Below, piece after piece: positions 9,167-19,181 of a stretch of DNA of 64,000 nucleotides (the first letter of the stretch is position 1; the number at the start of each line of letters is the position of its first letter). The notes under the pieces were generated by a model. The model was given only the letters and a program-made list of their open reading frames with translations, made no database searches and had not been told where the DNA came from. The stretch is from positions 2,180,001 to 2,244,000 of the forward strand of contig CP158972.1 in NCBI GenBank assembly GCA_040429635.1. The letters run 5' to 3'. Source of the DNA: Tamlana crocina (GTDB taxonomy: Bacteria > Bacteroidota > Bacteroidia > Flavobacteriales > Flavobacteriaceae). The translations under genes and the position numbers were made by a program.

Positions 9167-10097
9167 TAAAAACGGATTTTATGAGTTTGTTTTTCTGTTT
9201 ACTGAATAGGAAGTCGATTTTCCTAACGCCACCAAAAACCATTTGATGGTCAATTTCAGTGGAAAAATTATGATGCCCCATCAAAGCCTCGTGACCTTTT
9301 CGGCTTAATTCGATGATTCCATCGTTAACGGTGTAGAACACTTCCAATTCATCAATAATCCGTTTCAGTTGAAGGTCGCCATAACCATAAAAGCCTTGGT
9401 AATTCAAAGCGTAACCCAATAAATGGTGTTTTGAGGTAATGCTGTATTTTTCAATAATTTCAAGAATATTTCGCTCTAAGGTGTTCAATCCATCAACAGA
9501 GTTTGGAAAACGTTTCAAATGCGCCTTTAAACAACTGCTCAAATAATCGAAAGAGGAAGATTTTACAATAAAGGGCTTTAATAAATTATGGTCAATACCG
9601 CAGTAAATGCCCCAAATGGTCATAGCCATTTCAATATCTTCTTTGTTTAAAAACACTTTCGATTTATAGTGTTCCAAAAGCTGTTTTGGGGAAAGTTCAG
9701 CAAGTCCTTTTAAGCCTTTGCTATCTTCAACGCGCCCACTACAAACCAAGTAGAGTGGAATACTGATTTTTTTCTGTTGAATGAGGCTAATCACAGCCAC
9801 CATGTTTATATGGCAAAACAAATCGTACTCAAACCAAAGCACTATTTCTGAATATTTTTCGGATTCATTCAGTTTTTTGAGTTCTTTTTTAACGGCTTTT
9901 TCATCGATTTCAATATCATAAAAATCATTGAAGAAGGTTTTCCGGATTTCCAAAAAATCCTCAGAATCGATATACTCAATAGTAGGCCCCTCACATAACA
10001 TTTCTTGCCATGTAAGTATTTCGCCTTCAACCTTTATTTCTTTTAAAAACTCGGTTAAAACACTACCGTTGGTGATATGAAGTGTTCTTTTGTCCAT
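9156..10097 (-). CDS. DUF1835 domain protein
   Basis: 313 residues with the DUF1835 opening (TLHITNGSVLTEFL), then CEGPTIEYIDS, and a C-terminal segment like DUF3658. Function not established for the family. I use the ATG at 10097; an in-frame TTG at 10112 would overlap the stop of the SUI1 gene, while the ATG leaves a 4-base gap. It sits between the SUI1 gene and the nucleoside phosphorylase gene in a tight minus-strand run, which does not by itself reveal a role. Confidence 0.75.
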   Translation of the reverse strand: MDKRTLHITNGSVLTEFLKEIKVEGEILTWQEMLCEGPTIEYIDSEDFLEIRKTFFNDFYDIEIDEKAVKKELKKLNESEKYSEIVLWFEYDLFCHINMVAVISLIQQKKISIPLYLVCSGRVEDSKGLKGLAELSPKQLLEHYKSKVFLNKEDIEMAMTIWGIYCGIDHNLLKPFIVKSSSFDYLSSCLKAHLKRFPNSVDGLNTLERNILEIIEKYSITSKHHLLGYALNYQGFYGYGDLQLKRIIDELEVFYTVNDGIIELSRKGHEALMGHHNFSTEIDHQMVFGGVRKIDFLFSKQKNKLIKSVFNAH

Positions 10098-10101
10098 TTG
10101 C

Positions 10102-10431
10102 CTATCCGCCAACTCGTTTTATCTTAAAGCCTTTTTCTTTGAGGATTTCCATGATTTTATCGCGATAATCCCCTTGAATAATAATTTTCTCGTTTTTAAA
10201 ACTCCCGCCAACGCCCAATTGGGTTTTAATATCTTTCGCCAAAATTTTAAAATCTTCCTGAGCGCCCGTATAGCCTTCAATAATGGTAATGGGCTTGCCC
10301 TTACGTTTTTCGTACTTGCAAATCATGGGGTCATCCTGTATCCAAATATTAGGCTCGTTACTGTCTTCTGAAACTGTTTCTTCTTCAACGTGTTCAGGAA
10401 AAAGGTTTTTTAGTTGGTCTTTTAAGTCCAT
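10102..10431 (-). CDS. Translation initiation factor, SUI1/eIF1-like (YciH type)
   Basis: 109 residues with the SUI1 fold in the C-terminal 75: KGKPITIIEGYTG, KDIKTQLGVGGSFK and IIQGDYRDKIMEIL. Bacterial YciH is thought to act on the small ribosomal subunit during start-site selection. The N-terminal 35 residues are acidic and probably flexible. First gene of a run continuing with DUF1835 and nucleoside phosphorylase. Confidence 0.88.
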   Translation of the reverse strand: MDLKDQLKNLFPEHVEEETVSEDSNEPNIWIQDDPMICKYEKRKGKPITIIEGYTGAQEDFKILAKDIKTQLGVGGSFKNEKIIIQGDYRDKIMEILKEKGFKIKRVGG

Positions 10432-10463
10432 GTATTTTTTATGTGTAGCTCTTTAAATATAAG

Positions 10464-11417
10464 CTATTTTGTTTTTATGAGTCCGAGTTCTATTAATCGT
10501 TCGGTTAAAAATTCACCTGCTGTAATATCTGCAAACTGTTTGGGATTTTGGTCATCAACACATTCCTCCAAAACATCAAGTTTCATTTCGCTTATGGGGT
10601 GCATAAAAAACGGGATAGAATAACGCGAGGTGCCCCAAAGTTCTTTTGGCGGATTGATTACACGGTGAATGGTCGATTTCAATTTATTATTGGTATGTCG
10701 CGATAGCATATCGCCAACATTTATCATCAATTCGTCTGGTTCGGCGATGGCGTCAATCCATTCGCCTTTGTGGTTTTGCACCTGCAATCCGCGACCTTGT
10801 GCGCCCATTAAAAGAGTTATTAAATTAATGTCGCCATGGGCGGCTGCACGCACCGCTTCTTTAGGTTCTTGGGTAATGGGCGGGTAGTGAATGGGTCTTA
10901 AAATAGAATTGCCATTGTGGATGTAGTTATCAAAATAAGTTTCCTCTAACCCAATGTGTAGTGCTAAAGCACGCAATACATATTTAGCTGTTTTTTCGAG
11001 CGTTTTGTAAGCTTCTTTGCCCACTTCATTAAATTTAGGCAGCTCTTCGACAATTACATTTTCAGGGTATTCAGCTTTTAATTTGTCGTTGTCTTCAACG
11101 TATTGTCCAAAATGCCAAAACTCCTTTAAATCGCCTTCCTTTTTTCCTTTGGCGCTTTCTTTTCCAAAGGACACATAGCCACGTTGCCCACCAATACCAG
11201 GAATTTCATATTTCTGTTTGGTTTCTAAAGGAAGGTTGAAAAAATTCTTTACTTCGGCGTACAGGTTATCCACCAAGGCATCGTCCAAAAAATGACCTTT
11301 TAATGCCACAAAACCAATATTTTCATAAGCTTCGCCAATGGCATCAACAAAGTTTTGCTTTTTTGTAGAGTCGCCAGAAATAAAGTCTTTTAAATTGACA
11401 CTCGGTATTGTATTCAT
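10464..11417 (-). CDS. 2-oxoglutarate/Fe(II)-dependent oxygenase, isopenicillin N synthase family
   Basis: 317 residues with the DIOX_N segment at the start and the 2OG-FeII oxygenase core from about residue 165. The iron triad is visible as HGD (His194, Asp196) and His251 in STIHRV; RYS at 265-267 would bind the 2-oxoglutarate or substrate carboxylate. Genes of this type are common in Flavobacteriaceae; the substrate is unknown and no biosynthetic cluster surrounds it, so an antibiotic role is not implied. A TACATTTG -7-like box lies at 11446-11453 on the same strand. Confidence 0.85.
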   Translation of the reverse strand: MNTIPSVNLKDFISGDSTKKQNFVDAIGEAYENIGFVALKGHFLDDALVDNLYAEVKNFFNLPLETKQKYEIPGIGGQRGYVSFGKESAKGKKEGDLKEFWHFGQYVEDNDKLKAEYPENVIVEELPKFNEVGKEAYKTLEKTAKYVLRALALHIGLEETYFDNYIHNGNSILRPIHYPPITQEPKEAVRAAAHGDINLITLLMGAQGRGLQVQNHKGEWIDAIAEPDELMINVGDMLSRHTNNKLKSTIHRVINPPKELWGTSRYSIPFFMHPISEMKLDVLEECVDDQNPKQFADITAGEFLTERLIELGLIKTK

Positions 11418-11445
11418 GTAGATTTGAATTTTTTAGTGATTATAA

Positions 11446-11453
11446 CAAATGTA
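11446..11453 (-). promoter_or_regulatory. Probable -7 box of the oxygenase gene
   Basis: Minus-strand TACATTTG fits TAnnTTTG, 29 bases before the ATG at 11417. No well-spaced TTG was found upstream. Confidence 0.45.
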
Positions 11454-11522
11454 CAAAAACATTACAAGATTTCGACCCTAGTTAAAGCCGGTTCATTCAA
11501 CTCTATTATTCACTTTTTATGG

Positions 11523-11530
11523 TATATTTG
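11523..11530 (+). promoter_or_regulatory. Probable -7 box of the E1 dehydrogenase gene
   Basis: TATATTTG fits TAnnTTTG and lies 25 bases before the ATG at 11556. No clear -33 TTG at normal spacing. Confidence 0.5.
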
Positions 11531-11555
11531 ATTTGCTGAATATTTTTAAAAACTC

Positions 11556-13532
11556 ATGAAATACACCATCGAAAACCTTGAAAGGTCTACATTGGTCAAC
11601 CTCTATAAAAACCTTCTGAAACCCAGAATGGTTGAGGAGAAAATGTTGCTTTTATTACGTCAGGGCAAAATCAGCAAATGGTTTTCGGGCATTGGCCAAG
11701 AAGCCATTTCCGTTGGTGTTACCATGGCGATGAAAAACGATGAGTACATACTGCCCATGCACCGAAATCTTGGTGTTTTTACTAGTAGGAATGTACCGTT
11801 GTATCGTTTATTTGCGCAATGGCAGGGTAAGGCTTCGGGTTTTACAAAAGGACGAGACCGATCGTTTCATTTTGGCACACAGCAATACAAAATTATTGGG
11901 ATGATTTCCCATTTAGGGCCACAATTGGGAGTGGCCGATGGTATTGCACTGGCTTCAAAGCTAAAAAACAAAAAACAGGTAACAACCGTTTTTACAGGCG
12001 AAGGTGGCACTAGTGAAGGCGATTTCCACGAAGCGCTTAACATCGCATCGGTTTGGCAATTGCCTGTTTTATTCTGTATTGAAAATAATGGTTACGGACT
12101 GTCGACCCCAACAAACGAACAATACCGGTGCGAAAATTTGGCCGATCGAGGTGTTGGCTACGGTATGGAATCGCATATTATTGACGGAAACAATATTGTT
12201 GAAGTTTACACAACAATTAAAGCAATTGCCGATAGCATTCGGGAAAATCCACGTCCCGTTTTGTTGGAGTTCAAAACTTTTAGAATGCGCGGACACGAAG
12301 AGGCCAGTGGCACGAAGTATGTTCCGCAGGCACTTTTGGATACCTGGGTCGAAAAAGACCCGATATCAAATTATGAAGTTTTTCTAAAGGAAAATGAATT
12401 TTTATCGGAAGAAGAAATCGATGCCATAAAAGTATCAATTACAGAGGAAATCAATGAGCATTTAGAAGTTTCGTTTGCTGAAAACGAAATTGATTCAAAT
12501 GAAACTTATGAGTTAAATGATGTTTTTCAAAAATCTGAATATAAGCAGATTAAAAAAAATTCAAGCTTAAAAGAAATCCGGTTTATCGATGCTATTTCCG
12601 AAGGGTTGAAGCAAAGCATGCAACGTCATGAAGACTTGATAATTATGGGGCAAGACATTGCTGAATATGGCGGCGTTTTTAAAATAACCGAAGGTTTTGT
12701 GGAGCAATTTGGCCGCGATCGGGTAAGGAATACGCCCATTTGTGAATCGGGCATTGTTGAAACGGCCATGGGGCTTTCGATTGCAGGAATGAAAAGTGTT
12801 GTTGAAATGCAATTCGCCGATTTTGTGAGTTCGGGATTCAATCCTATCGTTAATTATTTAGCGAAAAGTCATTACCGTTGGGGGCAACATGCCGATGTGG
12901 TGATTAGGATGCCTTGCGGTGGCGGGGTAGGTGCTGGGCCATTCCATTCGCAAACCAACGAAGCTTGGTTCACAAAAACACCGGGGCTCAAAGTGGTTTA
13001 TCCAGCTTTTCCATATGATGCCAAAGGACTTTTGGCTACGGCGATTAATGACCCCAACCCTGTACTGTTTTTTGAGCATAAAGGCTTGTACCGAAGCATT
13101 CGGAAAAACGTGCCCACTGATTATTACACGTTACCTTTTGGGAAGGCGTCAATATTAAAAGAAGGACGAGATATTACTGTTATAGCTTACGGTGCTGCCG
13201 TACATTGGGCTTTGGAAACTTTGGAGAAACATTCTGAAATCTTTGCCGAGCTTATTGATTTAAGAACGCTTCAACCATTGGATACCGAAACCATTTTCAA
13301 TTCCGTAAAAAAAACAGGCAAATGCATCATTTTACAAGAAGACTCTCTTTTTGGTGGCATTGCCAGTGATATTTCGGCATTGATTATGGAACATTGTTTT
13401 GAATATTTGGACGCCCCCGTAAAACGAGTGGCCAGTTTAGATACGCCCATTCCTTTTGCCAATAAATTGGAAGAACAATATTTTTCAAAAGGTAAATTTG
13501 AATCGGCTTTATTGGATTTGTTGGCCTACTAA
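11556..13532 (+). CDS. 2-oxoacid dehydrogenase E1, alpha and beta subunits fused
   Basis: Thiamine diphosphate-dependent decarboxylating subunit of a branched-chain 2-oxoacid or related dehydrogenase complex. 658 residues: the E1 alpha part (about 1-320) holds the TPP region from GEGGTSEGDFHEALN to CIENNGYG; the E1 beta part (about 335-658) holds MGQDIAEYGGVFKITEG, MPCGGGVGAGPFHSQ and the C-terminal transketolase domain with ELIDLRTLQPLD. The single-chain fusion is usual in Bacteroidota. No E2 or E3 gene is adjacent, so those must be elsewhere. Substrate preference cannot be read from the sequence here. Confidence 0.9.
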   Translation: MKYTIENLERSTLVNLYKNLLKPRMVEEKMLLLLRQGKISKWFSGIGQEAISVGVTMAMKNDEYILPMHRNLGVFTSRNVPLYRLFAQWQGKASGFTKGRDRSFHFGTQQYKIIGMISHLGPQLGVADGIALASKLKNKKQVTTVFTGEGGTSEGDFHEALNIASVWQLPVLFCIENNGYGLSTPTNEQYRCENLADRGVGYGMESHIIDGNNIVEVYTTIKAIADSIRENPRPVLLEFKTFRMRGHEEASGTKYVPQALLDTWVEKDPISNYEVFLKENEFLSEEEIDAIKVSITEEINEHLEVSFAENEIDSNETYELNDVFQKSEYKQIKKNSSLKEIRFIDAISEGLKQSMQRHEDLIIMGQDIAEYGGVFKITEGFVEQFGRDRVRNTPICESGIVETAMGLSIAGMKSVVEMQFADFVSSGFNPIVNYLAKSHYRWGQHADVVIRMPCGGGVGAGPFHSQTNEAWFTKTPGLKVVYPAFPYDAKGLLATAINDPNPVLFFEHKGLYRSIRKNVPTDYYTLPFGKASILKEGRDITVIAYGAAVHWALETLEKHSEIFAELIDLRTLQPLDTETIFNSVKKTGKCIILQEDSLFGGIASDISALIMEHCFEYLDAPVKRVASLDTPIPFANKLEEQYFSKGKFESALLDLLAY

Positions 13533-13578
13533 ATCCTCCGAGTTGCGTTTCGGCCAAACAACCTTCACTATAAATGAA

Positions 13579-13598
13579 ATGTTAATCTAGATTAACAT
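13579..13598. promoter_or_regulatory. Perfect 20-bp palindrome upstream of the YceI gene
   Basis: ATGTTAATCTAGATTAACAT is its own reverse complement. With a one-base bulge the symmetry extends outward through AAATG and CATTT. It lies 82 bases before the YceI start and 46 bases after the E1 stop. It looks like an operator for a dimeric regulator; there is no T-tract, so a terminator is unlikely. Confidence 0.6.
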
Positions 13599-13680
13599 CA
13601 TTTGTTAAACTACTTCATTTTACATGTTCGTTTTCTTTCTGAAATTTGCATTGTAATTAATTATTAAAAAATATTTCAGA

Positions 13681-14259
13681 ATGAAAAATACATTAAAAAC
13701 ATTAGTATTAGTGGCCGTAGCGGCGTTTACAGCATTTTCTTTTACAGGAATTGATGTTGAAAAAAAGGAAGTGAAAATTTCAGAAAGTAAAGTGGTTTGG
13801 AAAGGTTACAAAGTAACTGGTTCGCACGAAGGAACGATCGATGTTAAATCCGGAACTTTGTCTTTTGACGGAGACAAATTAGTGGGCGGGGAGTTCGTAA
13901 TCGACATGAATACCATCAACACTACCGATTTGGAAGGTGAGTACAAAGGAAAATTGGATGGACACTTAAAAGCCGATGACTTTTTTGGTGTGGCAAATCA
14001 CCCAACAGCTAGTTTGGTATTCAAAAACGTAAAAGCCTCAGGTAAAAACGCTTACGACGTAGCGGCCGATTTAACCATAAAAGACATTACGCACCCTATC
14101 AATTTTACCATTTCCATCTACGGAAACAAAGCAACTGCTTCAGTGAAAGTTGACAGAACCAAGTACGATATCCGTTACGGTTCGTCTAGTTTTTTCGATG
14201 GGTTAAAAGATAAAGCCATTTACGATGAGTTCGATTTGGTAGCCGATTTACAATTCTAA
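13681..14259 (+). CDS. YceI family protein, secreted
   Basis: 192 residues with a signal peptide (LVLVAVAAFTAFSFTG, cleavage near residue 23) and the YceI lipocalin-like barrel: SKVVWKGYKVTGSHEG, SFDGDKLVGGEFVIDMNT, HLKADDFFGVANHPTA and DRTKYDIRYGSSSFF. Members bind isoprenoid chains such as polyprenyl pyrophosphate in the periplasm; the ligand here is unknown. It is a single gene with its own terminator at 14306-14332 and a palindromic operator-like site upstream. Confidence 0.9.
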   Translation: MKNTLKTLVLVAVAAFTAFSFTGIDVEKKEVKISESKVVWKGYKVTGSHEGTIDVKSGTLSFDGDKLVGGEFVIDMNTINTTDLEGEYKGKLDGHLKADDFFGVANHPTASLVFKNVKASGKNAYDVAADLTIKDITHPINFTISIYGNKATASVKVDRTKYDIRYGSSSFFDGLKDKAIYDEFDLVADLQF

Positions 14260-14305
14260 AAAGGAATTCAAAAATATTTGAAAAAGAAAAATTAAGATTG
14301 ATAGC

Positions 14306-14332
14306 AAGAAGCATCTGTAATGGGTGCTTCTT
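14306..14332 (+). terminator. Terminator of the YceI gene
   Basis: 10-bp stem AAGAAGCATC / GGTGCTTCTT with one G-T wobble, followed by TTGTTTTTT. It lies 47 bases after the stop. Confidence 0.75.
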
Positions 14333-14348
14333 TTGTTTTTTAGAATGC

Positions 14349-14356
14349 TATATTTG
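14349..14356 (+). promoter_or_regulatory. Probable -7 box of the PagL-like gene
   Basis: TATATTTG fits TAnnTTTG, 33 bases before the ATG at 14389, just after the YceI terminator. Confidence 0.5.
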
Positions 14357-14388
14357 CAAAATTATTCTAAACCGTTTACAAAGAATTA

Positions 14389-15042
14389 ATGAACGTTGCC
14401 CCGAAAAAAATCCCGATTAAGTATTTATTTCTATTAATATGTTTAGGCATGTTGCCGTTTTCAAGTACCGCACAATTAAAAAAAGAAAACATCAAAATTG
14501 GGTTTGCTTCAGGTACGGGTTCACAAAACCGATATCCCTTCAATCTTAGCGATTATTCGCATGAAGTGATTTTTTACAAAGCCATATTAAACTATACTTT
14601 AAAAGAAAAACGTAAATGGGCGTTTGAATTTCAGGTTGAACCGAGCTACAATGTAGCCGAACACCAAATGCTAAACCAGTGGTTTGTTAAACCGGGTGAT
14701 TACGAGAATTGGGAAGAAAAAAGGGACTTATTTCTGCAAAAAAGAACCGTAAAAGAATATGTGCTGAACCTCGGATTTGTAGTTCGATATAAATTAATTG
14801 GAGATTTGAGCACCTTCGCCATAGGAGGTGTAGGCCCTATGATTTCAGATAAAGCTACAGAGCGTTTGGCAAAAGGCTATGCCTTTTCCGATGTGTTTGG
14901 GCTTGGCCTGTCCTATCAAATAAACCGTTGGCAGGTTGGGTTTCAGTATTCGGTACGGCATACTTCCAATCTTGAGATGAAATATCCGAACAGTGGCCAT
15001 AACACCACCAATACAGAGCTTTCTATTTTATACCAACTGTAA
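14389..15042 (+). CDS. PagL-like acyloxyacyl hydrolase family outer-membrane protein (copy 1)
   Basis: 217 residues: signal peptide (hydrophobic 12-24, cleavage near STAQ), then alternating beta strands ending in an aromatic-leucine terminus as in outer-membrane barrels. Near the C-terminus RHTSN (His191, Ser193) followed by PNSGHN matches the His-x-Ser active-site region of PagL lipid A 3-O-deacylases. By alignment from memory, the third catalytic residue, Glu in PagL, is Asn205 here. It could therefore deacylate lipid A or be a related barrel without that activity. A clear paralog is at 50132-50764. Confidence 0.7.
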   Translation: MNVAPKKIPIKYLFLLICLGMLPFSSTAQLKKENIKIGFASGTGSQNRYPFNLSDYSHEVIFYKAILNYTLKEKRKWAFEFQVEPSYNVAEHQMLNQWFVKPGDYENWEEKRDLFLQKRTVKEYVLNLGFVVRYKLIGDLSTFAIGGVGPMISDKATERLAKGYAFSDVFGLGLSYQINRWQVGFQYSVRHTSNLEMKYPNSGHNTTNTELSILYQL

Positions 15043-15050
15043 TTTTTTGT

Positions 15051-16601
15051 TTAAAGCGGAATATTACCATGTTTTCTATTGGGGTGTTCCACCTTTTTGT
15101 TTTCCAATGAGGCAAAAGCTTTAATCAATTTTCGTCGGGTATCTTTAGGAAGAATCACCTCGTCAATAAAACCACGTTGTGCTGCTCGGTACGGATTGGC
15201 AAATGTTTCGGCGTATTCGGCTTCTTTTTCGGCTAGTTTTTCCTCTGGATTGTCAGATTTAGAGATCTCCTTTCTAAAAATAATTTCACTCGCACCTTTG
15301 GCACCCATTACGGCAATTTCAGCGTCTGGCCAAGCAAAGTTATAATCAGCGCCAATGTGTTTGGAATTCATCACATCGTAGGCGCCACCGTAGGCTTTAC
15401 GAGTGATTACCGTTACACGGGGTACAGTGGCCTCGCTTAGTGCATACAAAAGTTTTGCCCCATGGATGATGATACCATTCCATTCTTGGTCGGTGCCCGG
15501 TAAAAAGCCTGGCACATCTACCAATACCAAAAGCGGAATATTGAAGCAATCACAAAACCGTGTAAACCTTGCCGCTTTCCGCGAACTATTAACGCCTAAA
15601 ACACCTGCAAATGCCATGGGCTGATTGGCGATAATACCAATACTTTGTCCGCCCAAACGGGCAAAGCCTACAATTATGCTTCCGGCGTAATCTTTATGGA
15701 TTTCATAAAAGGAATCTTTGTCAATAACTCCTGAAATCACGGCATGCATATCATAAGGTTTATTTGGGTTTTCGGGAACGATGTCCGAGAGTACTTCTCT
15801 AATTTCATCCTGTAATTCAATGGTTTGAGGTTTGGGTTTTTCGGTATTGTTTTGAGGTAGGTAACTGAGCAATTTTTTCACGTCATTCAAACATTCTACA
15901 TCATTAGCCGAGGTTTTATGTGCCACGCCCGATTTTGTGGCGTGCGTTGATGCGCCGCCCAGTTCTTCGCTAGTAACCTCTTCATTCGTTACCGTTTTCA
16001 CCACATTGGGTCCCGTAACGAACATATAACTTGTATTTTCAACCATCAAAGTAAAATCGGTCATGGCAGGGGAGTACACGGCGCCTCCAGCACAAGGCCC
16101 CATGATTGCCGAAATTTGAGGGATTACACCCGAAGCCTGCACATTCCGATAAAAAATATCAGCATATCCACCTAGCGACCGAACTCCCTCCTGAATACGT
16201 GCCCCACCTGAATCGTTTAAACCAATAATGGGCGCTCCGACTTTTACGGCCAAATCCATGATTTTACAGATTTTCTCGGCATGGGTTTCGGAAAGTGAAC
16301 CACCAAAAACGGTAAAATCTTGGGCGTAAACATACACCAATCTGCCATCGATAGTGCCATAACCCGTTACGACACCATCGCCATAATACACTTGGTCTTG
16401 CATATCAAAATCAGTGGTTCGGTGGGTAACCAATGCTCCGATTTCTTCAAACGAACTTTCATCGAGCAAATAGGTAATGCGCTCACGAGCCGTTAATTTT
16501 TTATTGGCGTGCTGCTTATCGATGCGTTTTTGTCCTCCGCCTAATTTGGCTAGAGCCAAACGTTTATTCAGTTCGTCTATTTTATCTTGTTTGGATTGCA
16601 T
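15051..16601 (-). CDS. Acyl-CoA carboxylase, carboxyltransferase subunit (propionyl-CoA type)
   Basis: 516 residues of the AccD5/PccB type. It moves the carboxyl group from carboxybiotin to an acyl-CoA. Visible motifs: [19 protein letters not shown] and [16 protein letters not shown] (N-terminal acyl-CoA site), then [18 protein letters not shown] and [18 protein letters not shown] in the C-terminal half. It is the last gene of a three-gene operon, 2 bases after the biotin carboxylase. The separate subunits and the sequence type favour propionyl-CoA over acetyl-CoA. Confidence 0.92.
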   Translation of the reverse strand: MQSKQDKIDELNKRLALAKLGGGQKRIDKQHANKKLTARERITYLLDESSFEEIGALVTHRTTDFDMQDQVYYGDGVVTGYGTIDGRLVYVYAQDFTVFGGSLSETHAEKICKIMDLAVKVGAPIIGLNDSGGARIQEGVRSLGGYADIFYRNVQASGVIPQISAIMGPCAGGAVYSPAMTDFTLMVENTSYMFVTGPNVVKTVTNEEVTSEELGGASTHATKSGVAHKTSANDVECLNDVKKLLSYLPQNNTEKPKPQTIELQDEIREVLSDIVPENPNKPYDMHAVISGVIDKDSFYEIHKDYAGSIIVGFARLGGQSIGIIANQPMAFAGVLGVNSSRKAARFTRFCDCFNIPLLVLVDVPGFLPGTDQEWNGIIIHGAKLLYALSEATVPRVTVITRKAYGGAYDVMNSKHIGADYNFAWPDAEIAVMGAKGASEIIFRKEISKSDNPEEKLAEKEAEYAETFANPYRAAQRGFIDEVILPKDTRRKLIKAFASLENKKVEHPNRKHGNIPL

Positions 16602-16603
16602 AA

Positions 16604-18046
16604 TTAGTGATTTGGTAAACGTAATAGGTTTTGTTCTTTCAGGTACTGCTTCACAGCGATCAATGCAGCGATTTGGGCTTCGGCTTCCTGCCTTTGTTTT
16701 ATTGTTTCGGGGGAATAATGCTGTTTCACAAAATGCGTATCGAAATTTCCGCTGCGGAAGGCTTCATGTTCACACACATATTTCCCGAATGGAAGCGTGG
16801 TTTCAACACCTTCGATTTGATAATTATCAATCGCTTCAACCATCAATTGAATGGCTTCCTCTCGGGTTTTACCGTATGTTATTAATTTAGAAAGCATGGG
16901 GTCGTAATAAATGGGCACGTCCATACCTTCTTCAAACCCATTATCAACTCGAATACCTTTACCCGTTGGGGTTTTATAAGTGCTCAATCTACCTACGCTG
17001 GGTAGAAAATCATTGATTGGATCTTCGGCATACACCCGCAATTCTAGCGCGTGACCATTAATTTTTAAATCGTTTTGTTGTATTTGAAGAGCTTCACCTC
17101 GAGCTATTTTAATTTGTTGCTCCACCAAATCTACACCTGTAATCAGTTCGGTGACCGGATGCTCCACTTGCAAACGGGTATTCATTTCCAAAAAGTAGAA
17201 ATTGTGGTCGGCGTCCAATAAAAATTCCACCGTTCCGGCTCCCAAATAATCACAGGATTTAGCCACTTTAATGGCCGCTTCGCCCATTTTATTTCGTAAT
17301 TCAGGCGTTAAAATAGAGGAGGGCGCTTCTTCAACCACTTTTTGGTGTCGGCGTTGAATGCTGCATTCGCGTTCAAAAAAGTGTAGGTAATTGCCATGGC
17401 TATCGGCCAATACTTGAATTTCGATATGTCGAGGCGAACTCACATATTTTTCAATAAACACGGAACCATCGCCAAAAGCCGATTCAGCTTCGCTGATGGC
17501 CCGTTTCATTTGCGATTCCAAATCACTTTCCTTTTCAACAATACGCATGCCTTTACCGCCGCCACCTGCCGAAGCTTTTATCAAAATTGGGAAGCCTATT
17601 TGGTTGGCAATGGATTTGGCTTTTTCAACATCGGCAATGGCTTCATCAATGCCAGGAACCATAGGGATATCGTATTGTTTTACGGCTTCTTTGGCCGCCA
17701 ATTTGCTTCCCATAATTTTTATGGCCTTGGAACGTGGACCGATAAAAACGATATGGTTGGCTTCGCAAAGTTCCGCGAAAGTGGCATTCTCACTTAAGAA
17801 ACCATAGCCTGGGTGGATGGCATCAACATTTAATTTTTTGGCCACTTGAATAATTTTATCACCTAGTAAATACGATTCACTTGAAGGGGCTTCGCCAATG
17901 CAAACGGCCTCATCGGCGAATTTTACATGTGGTGCATTTCTATCGGCCACAGAATAAACAGCCACCGTTTTTATGCCCATCTTTTGTGCGGTTTTCATCA
18001 CCCGTAAAGCGATTTCACCGCGATTGGCTACAAGTATCTTTTTCAT
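16604..18046 (-). CDS. Acyl-CoA carboxylase, biotin carboxylase subunit
   Basis: 480 residues, AccC type: ATP-dependent carboxylation of biotin. [16 protein letters not shown] opens the N-terminal domain; the ATP-grasp loop [12 protein letters not shown] is near residue 160, the metal-binding [16 protein letters not shown] near 290, and the carboxylase C-terminal domain follows. It starts 5 bases after the biotin carrier gene and ends 2 bases before the carboxyltransferase, giving carrier, carboxylase, transferase in order of transcription. Confidence 0.94.
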   Translation of the reverse strand: MKKILVANRGEIALRVMKTAQKMGIKTVAVYSVADRNAPHVKFADEAVCIGEAPSSESYLLGDKIIQVAKKLNVDAIHPGYGFLSENATFAELCEANHIVFIGPRSKAIKIMGSKLAAKEAVKQYDIPMVPGIDEAIADVEKAKSIANQIGFPILIKASAGGGGKGMRIVEKESDLESQMKRAISEAESAFGDGSVFIEKYVSSPRHIEIQVLADSHGNYLHFFERECSIQRRHQKVVEEAPSSILTPELRNKMGEAAIKVAKSCDYLGAGTVEFLLDADHNFYFLEMNTRLQVEHPVTELITGVDLVEQQIKIARGEALQIQQNDLKINGHALELRVYAEDPINDFLPSVGRLSTYKTPTGKGIRVDNGFEEGMDVPIYYDPMLSKLITYGKTREEAIQLMVEAIDNYQIEGVETTLPFGKYVCEHEAFRSGNFDTHFVKQHYSPETIKQRQEAEAQIAALIAVKQYLKEQNLLRLPNH

Positions 18047-18051
18047 AGATT

Positions 18052-18549
18052 TTATGCTTCAAACTCAATGAGTAACTGATTTTTATCAACGGCATTACCC
18101 GGTTTTATGGCGATGGATTTAATAACACCATCTCTTGGCGATACCATACTGTTCTCCATTTTCATGGCTTCCAATATCAATAGCGGGTCGTTTTCCTTAA
18201 CCGTTTGGCCCACTTCAACCTGTATTTCTAAAATAAGTCCGGGCATGGGTGCTTTAATGACATCGACTAGTTTTGAAGCGCGAGCCGTAAACCCCATCTC
18301 TTTTATCATCACATCCAATTCGTCGCTGATTTGAACATCATAATTATTGTTATTGACGCTGATTTTATAGGACTTTCCGTTAAAGTTGGAAGAAATTATT
18401 TTAGCCTCGTAAGGTTTATTTTGATAGAGGATGTGATAGCCCGTTTTTGAAGTCTCAAGGGCATCTAAATTTGAAACATCGCTTTCCGATATATCAAAAT
18501 GAAAAGCCGAATTTACCGTAGCCTTAAAGTGTTTACTCATAGTTTGCAT
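18052..18549 (-). CDS. Biotin carboxyl carrier protein of the acyl-CoA carboxylase
   Basis: 165 residues. The last 70 form the biotinyl domain: APMPGLILEIQVEVGQ, then EAMKMEN at 127-133 with Lys130 as biotin site. The first 95 residues are a small beta-rich segment as in carrier subunits of propionyl-CoA carboxylases. First gene of the operon; a second possible ATG is 9 bases inside. Confidence 0.92.
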   Translation of the reverse strand: MQTMSKHFKATVNSAFHFDISESDVSNLDALETSKTGYHILYQNKPYEAKIISSNFNGKSYKISVNNNNYDVQISDELDVMIKEMGFTARASKLVDVIKAPMPGLILEIQVEVGQTVKENDPLLILEAMKMENSMVSPRDGVIKSIAIKPGNAVDKNQLLIEFEA

Positions 18550-18599
18550 GTTGGTATGAGTAAATATAAGGATTTAAAGCGTAGATTCAATACACCCTT

Positions 18600-19151
18600 T
18601 TAAAGTGCTTCTTTTATTTGATTTAGCACCAATTGGTAGTAACTTTTGTTTGAAGGCACAAAATGATTGTTGTCTTCGGAAATGGTATCTATCAAAGATT
18701 GAAGTTCATCAATTGTCACCAATTTAAGAGCATCAACTTCGCCGACTTGCGGAATTAATTTTGAAAGAGGCACCTTTAATTCAGCTATAAAAGTATTGTG
18801 GAATTCATTGTCCTGAATGCCACTTTCATAGGATTGAAAACACTCAAAGACGCCAATATTTTTTAAATCGGATGCAGATATATCCAAACCTATTTCCTCT
18901 TTGGTTTCTCGAATAGCGGCTTGCTTTGGGGTTTCGCCGGCATCAATATGTCCAGCCACCGAAACATCCCACATCAACGGGCAAATCAATTTTTGGGCAG
19001 AACGTTGCGACAACAGGATTTCTCCCGCTTCGGTGTACAACCAAATATGAGCCGTGTGGTGGTAATAGCCTTTTTGATGAATCACCGATTTTAATTCGGA
19101 ACGCCCCAAAAGGTTGCCTTGTTTGTCTGCAATGTCGATGTATTCGTCCAT
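18600..19151 (-). CDS. NUDIX hydrolase (isopentenyl-diphosphate isomerase-like subgroup)
   Basis: 183 residues. The complete Nudix box is visible: GHIDAGE, seven residues, then RETKEEIGL. The opening EYIDIADKQGNLLGRSE and the HHTAHIWLYTEAGEILLSQRS stretch resemble YfcD/IDI-type members, which hydrolyse nucleoside diphosphate derivatives or isomerise isopentenyl diphosphate. Substrate not determined. It stands alone between the carboxylase operon and a palindromic repeat. Confidence 0.85.
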   Translation of the reverse strand: MDEYIDIADKQGNLLGRSELKSVIHQKGYYHHTAHIWLYTEAGEILLSQRSAQKLICPLMWDVSVAGHIDAGETPKQAAIRETKEEIGLDISASDLKNIGVFECFQSYESGIQDNEFHNTFIAELKVPLSKLIPQVGEVDALKLVTIDELQSLIDTISEDNNHFVPSNKSYYQLVLNQIKEAL

Positions 19152-19181
19152 AGTTGAATGGAGAGATTGTCAAAAAAAGGA

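Noticed and set aside
10098-10112. TTG start extending the DUF1835 protein
   Set aside because: It overlaps the SUI1 stop; an ATG follows at 10097 with a clean family start.
10464-11417. Antibiotic (penicillin-type) biosynthesis gene
   Set aside because: The family name comes from isopenicillin N synthase, but no biosynthetic cluster surrounds it and the family is broad.
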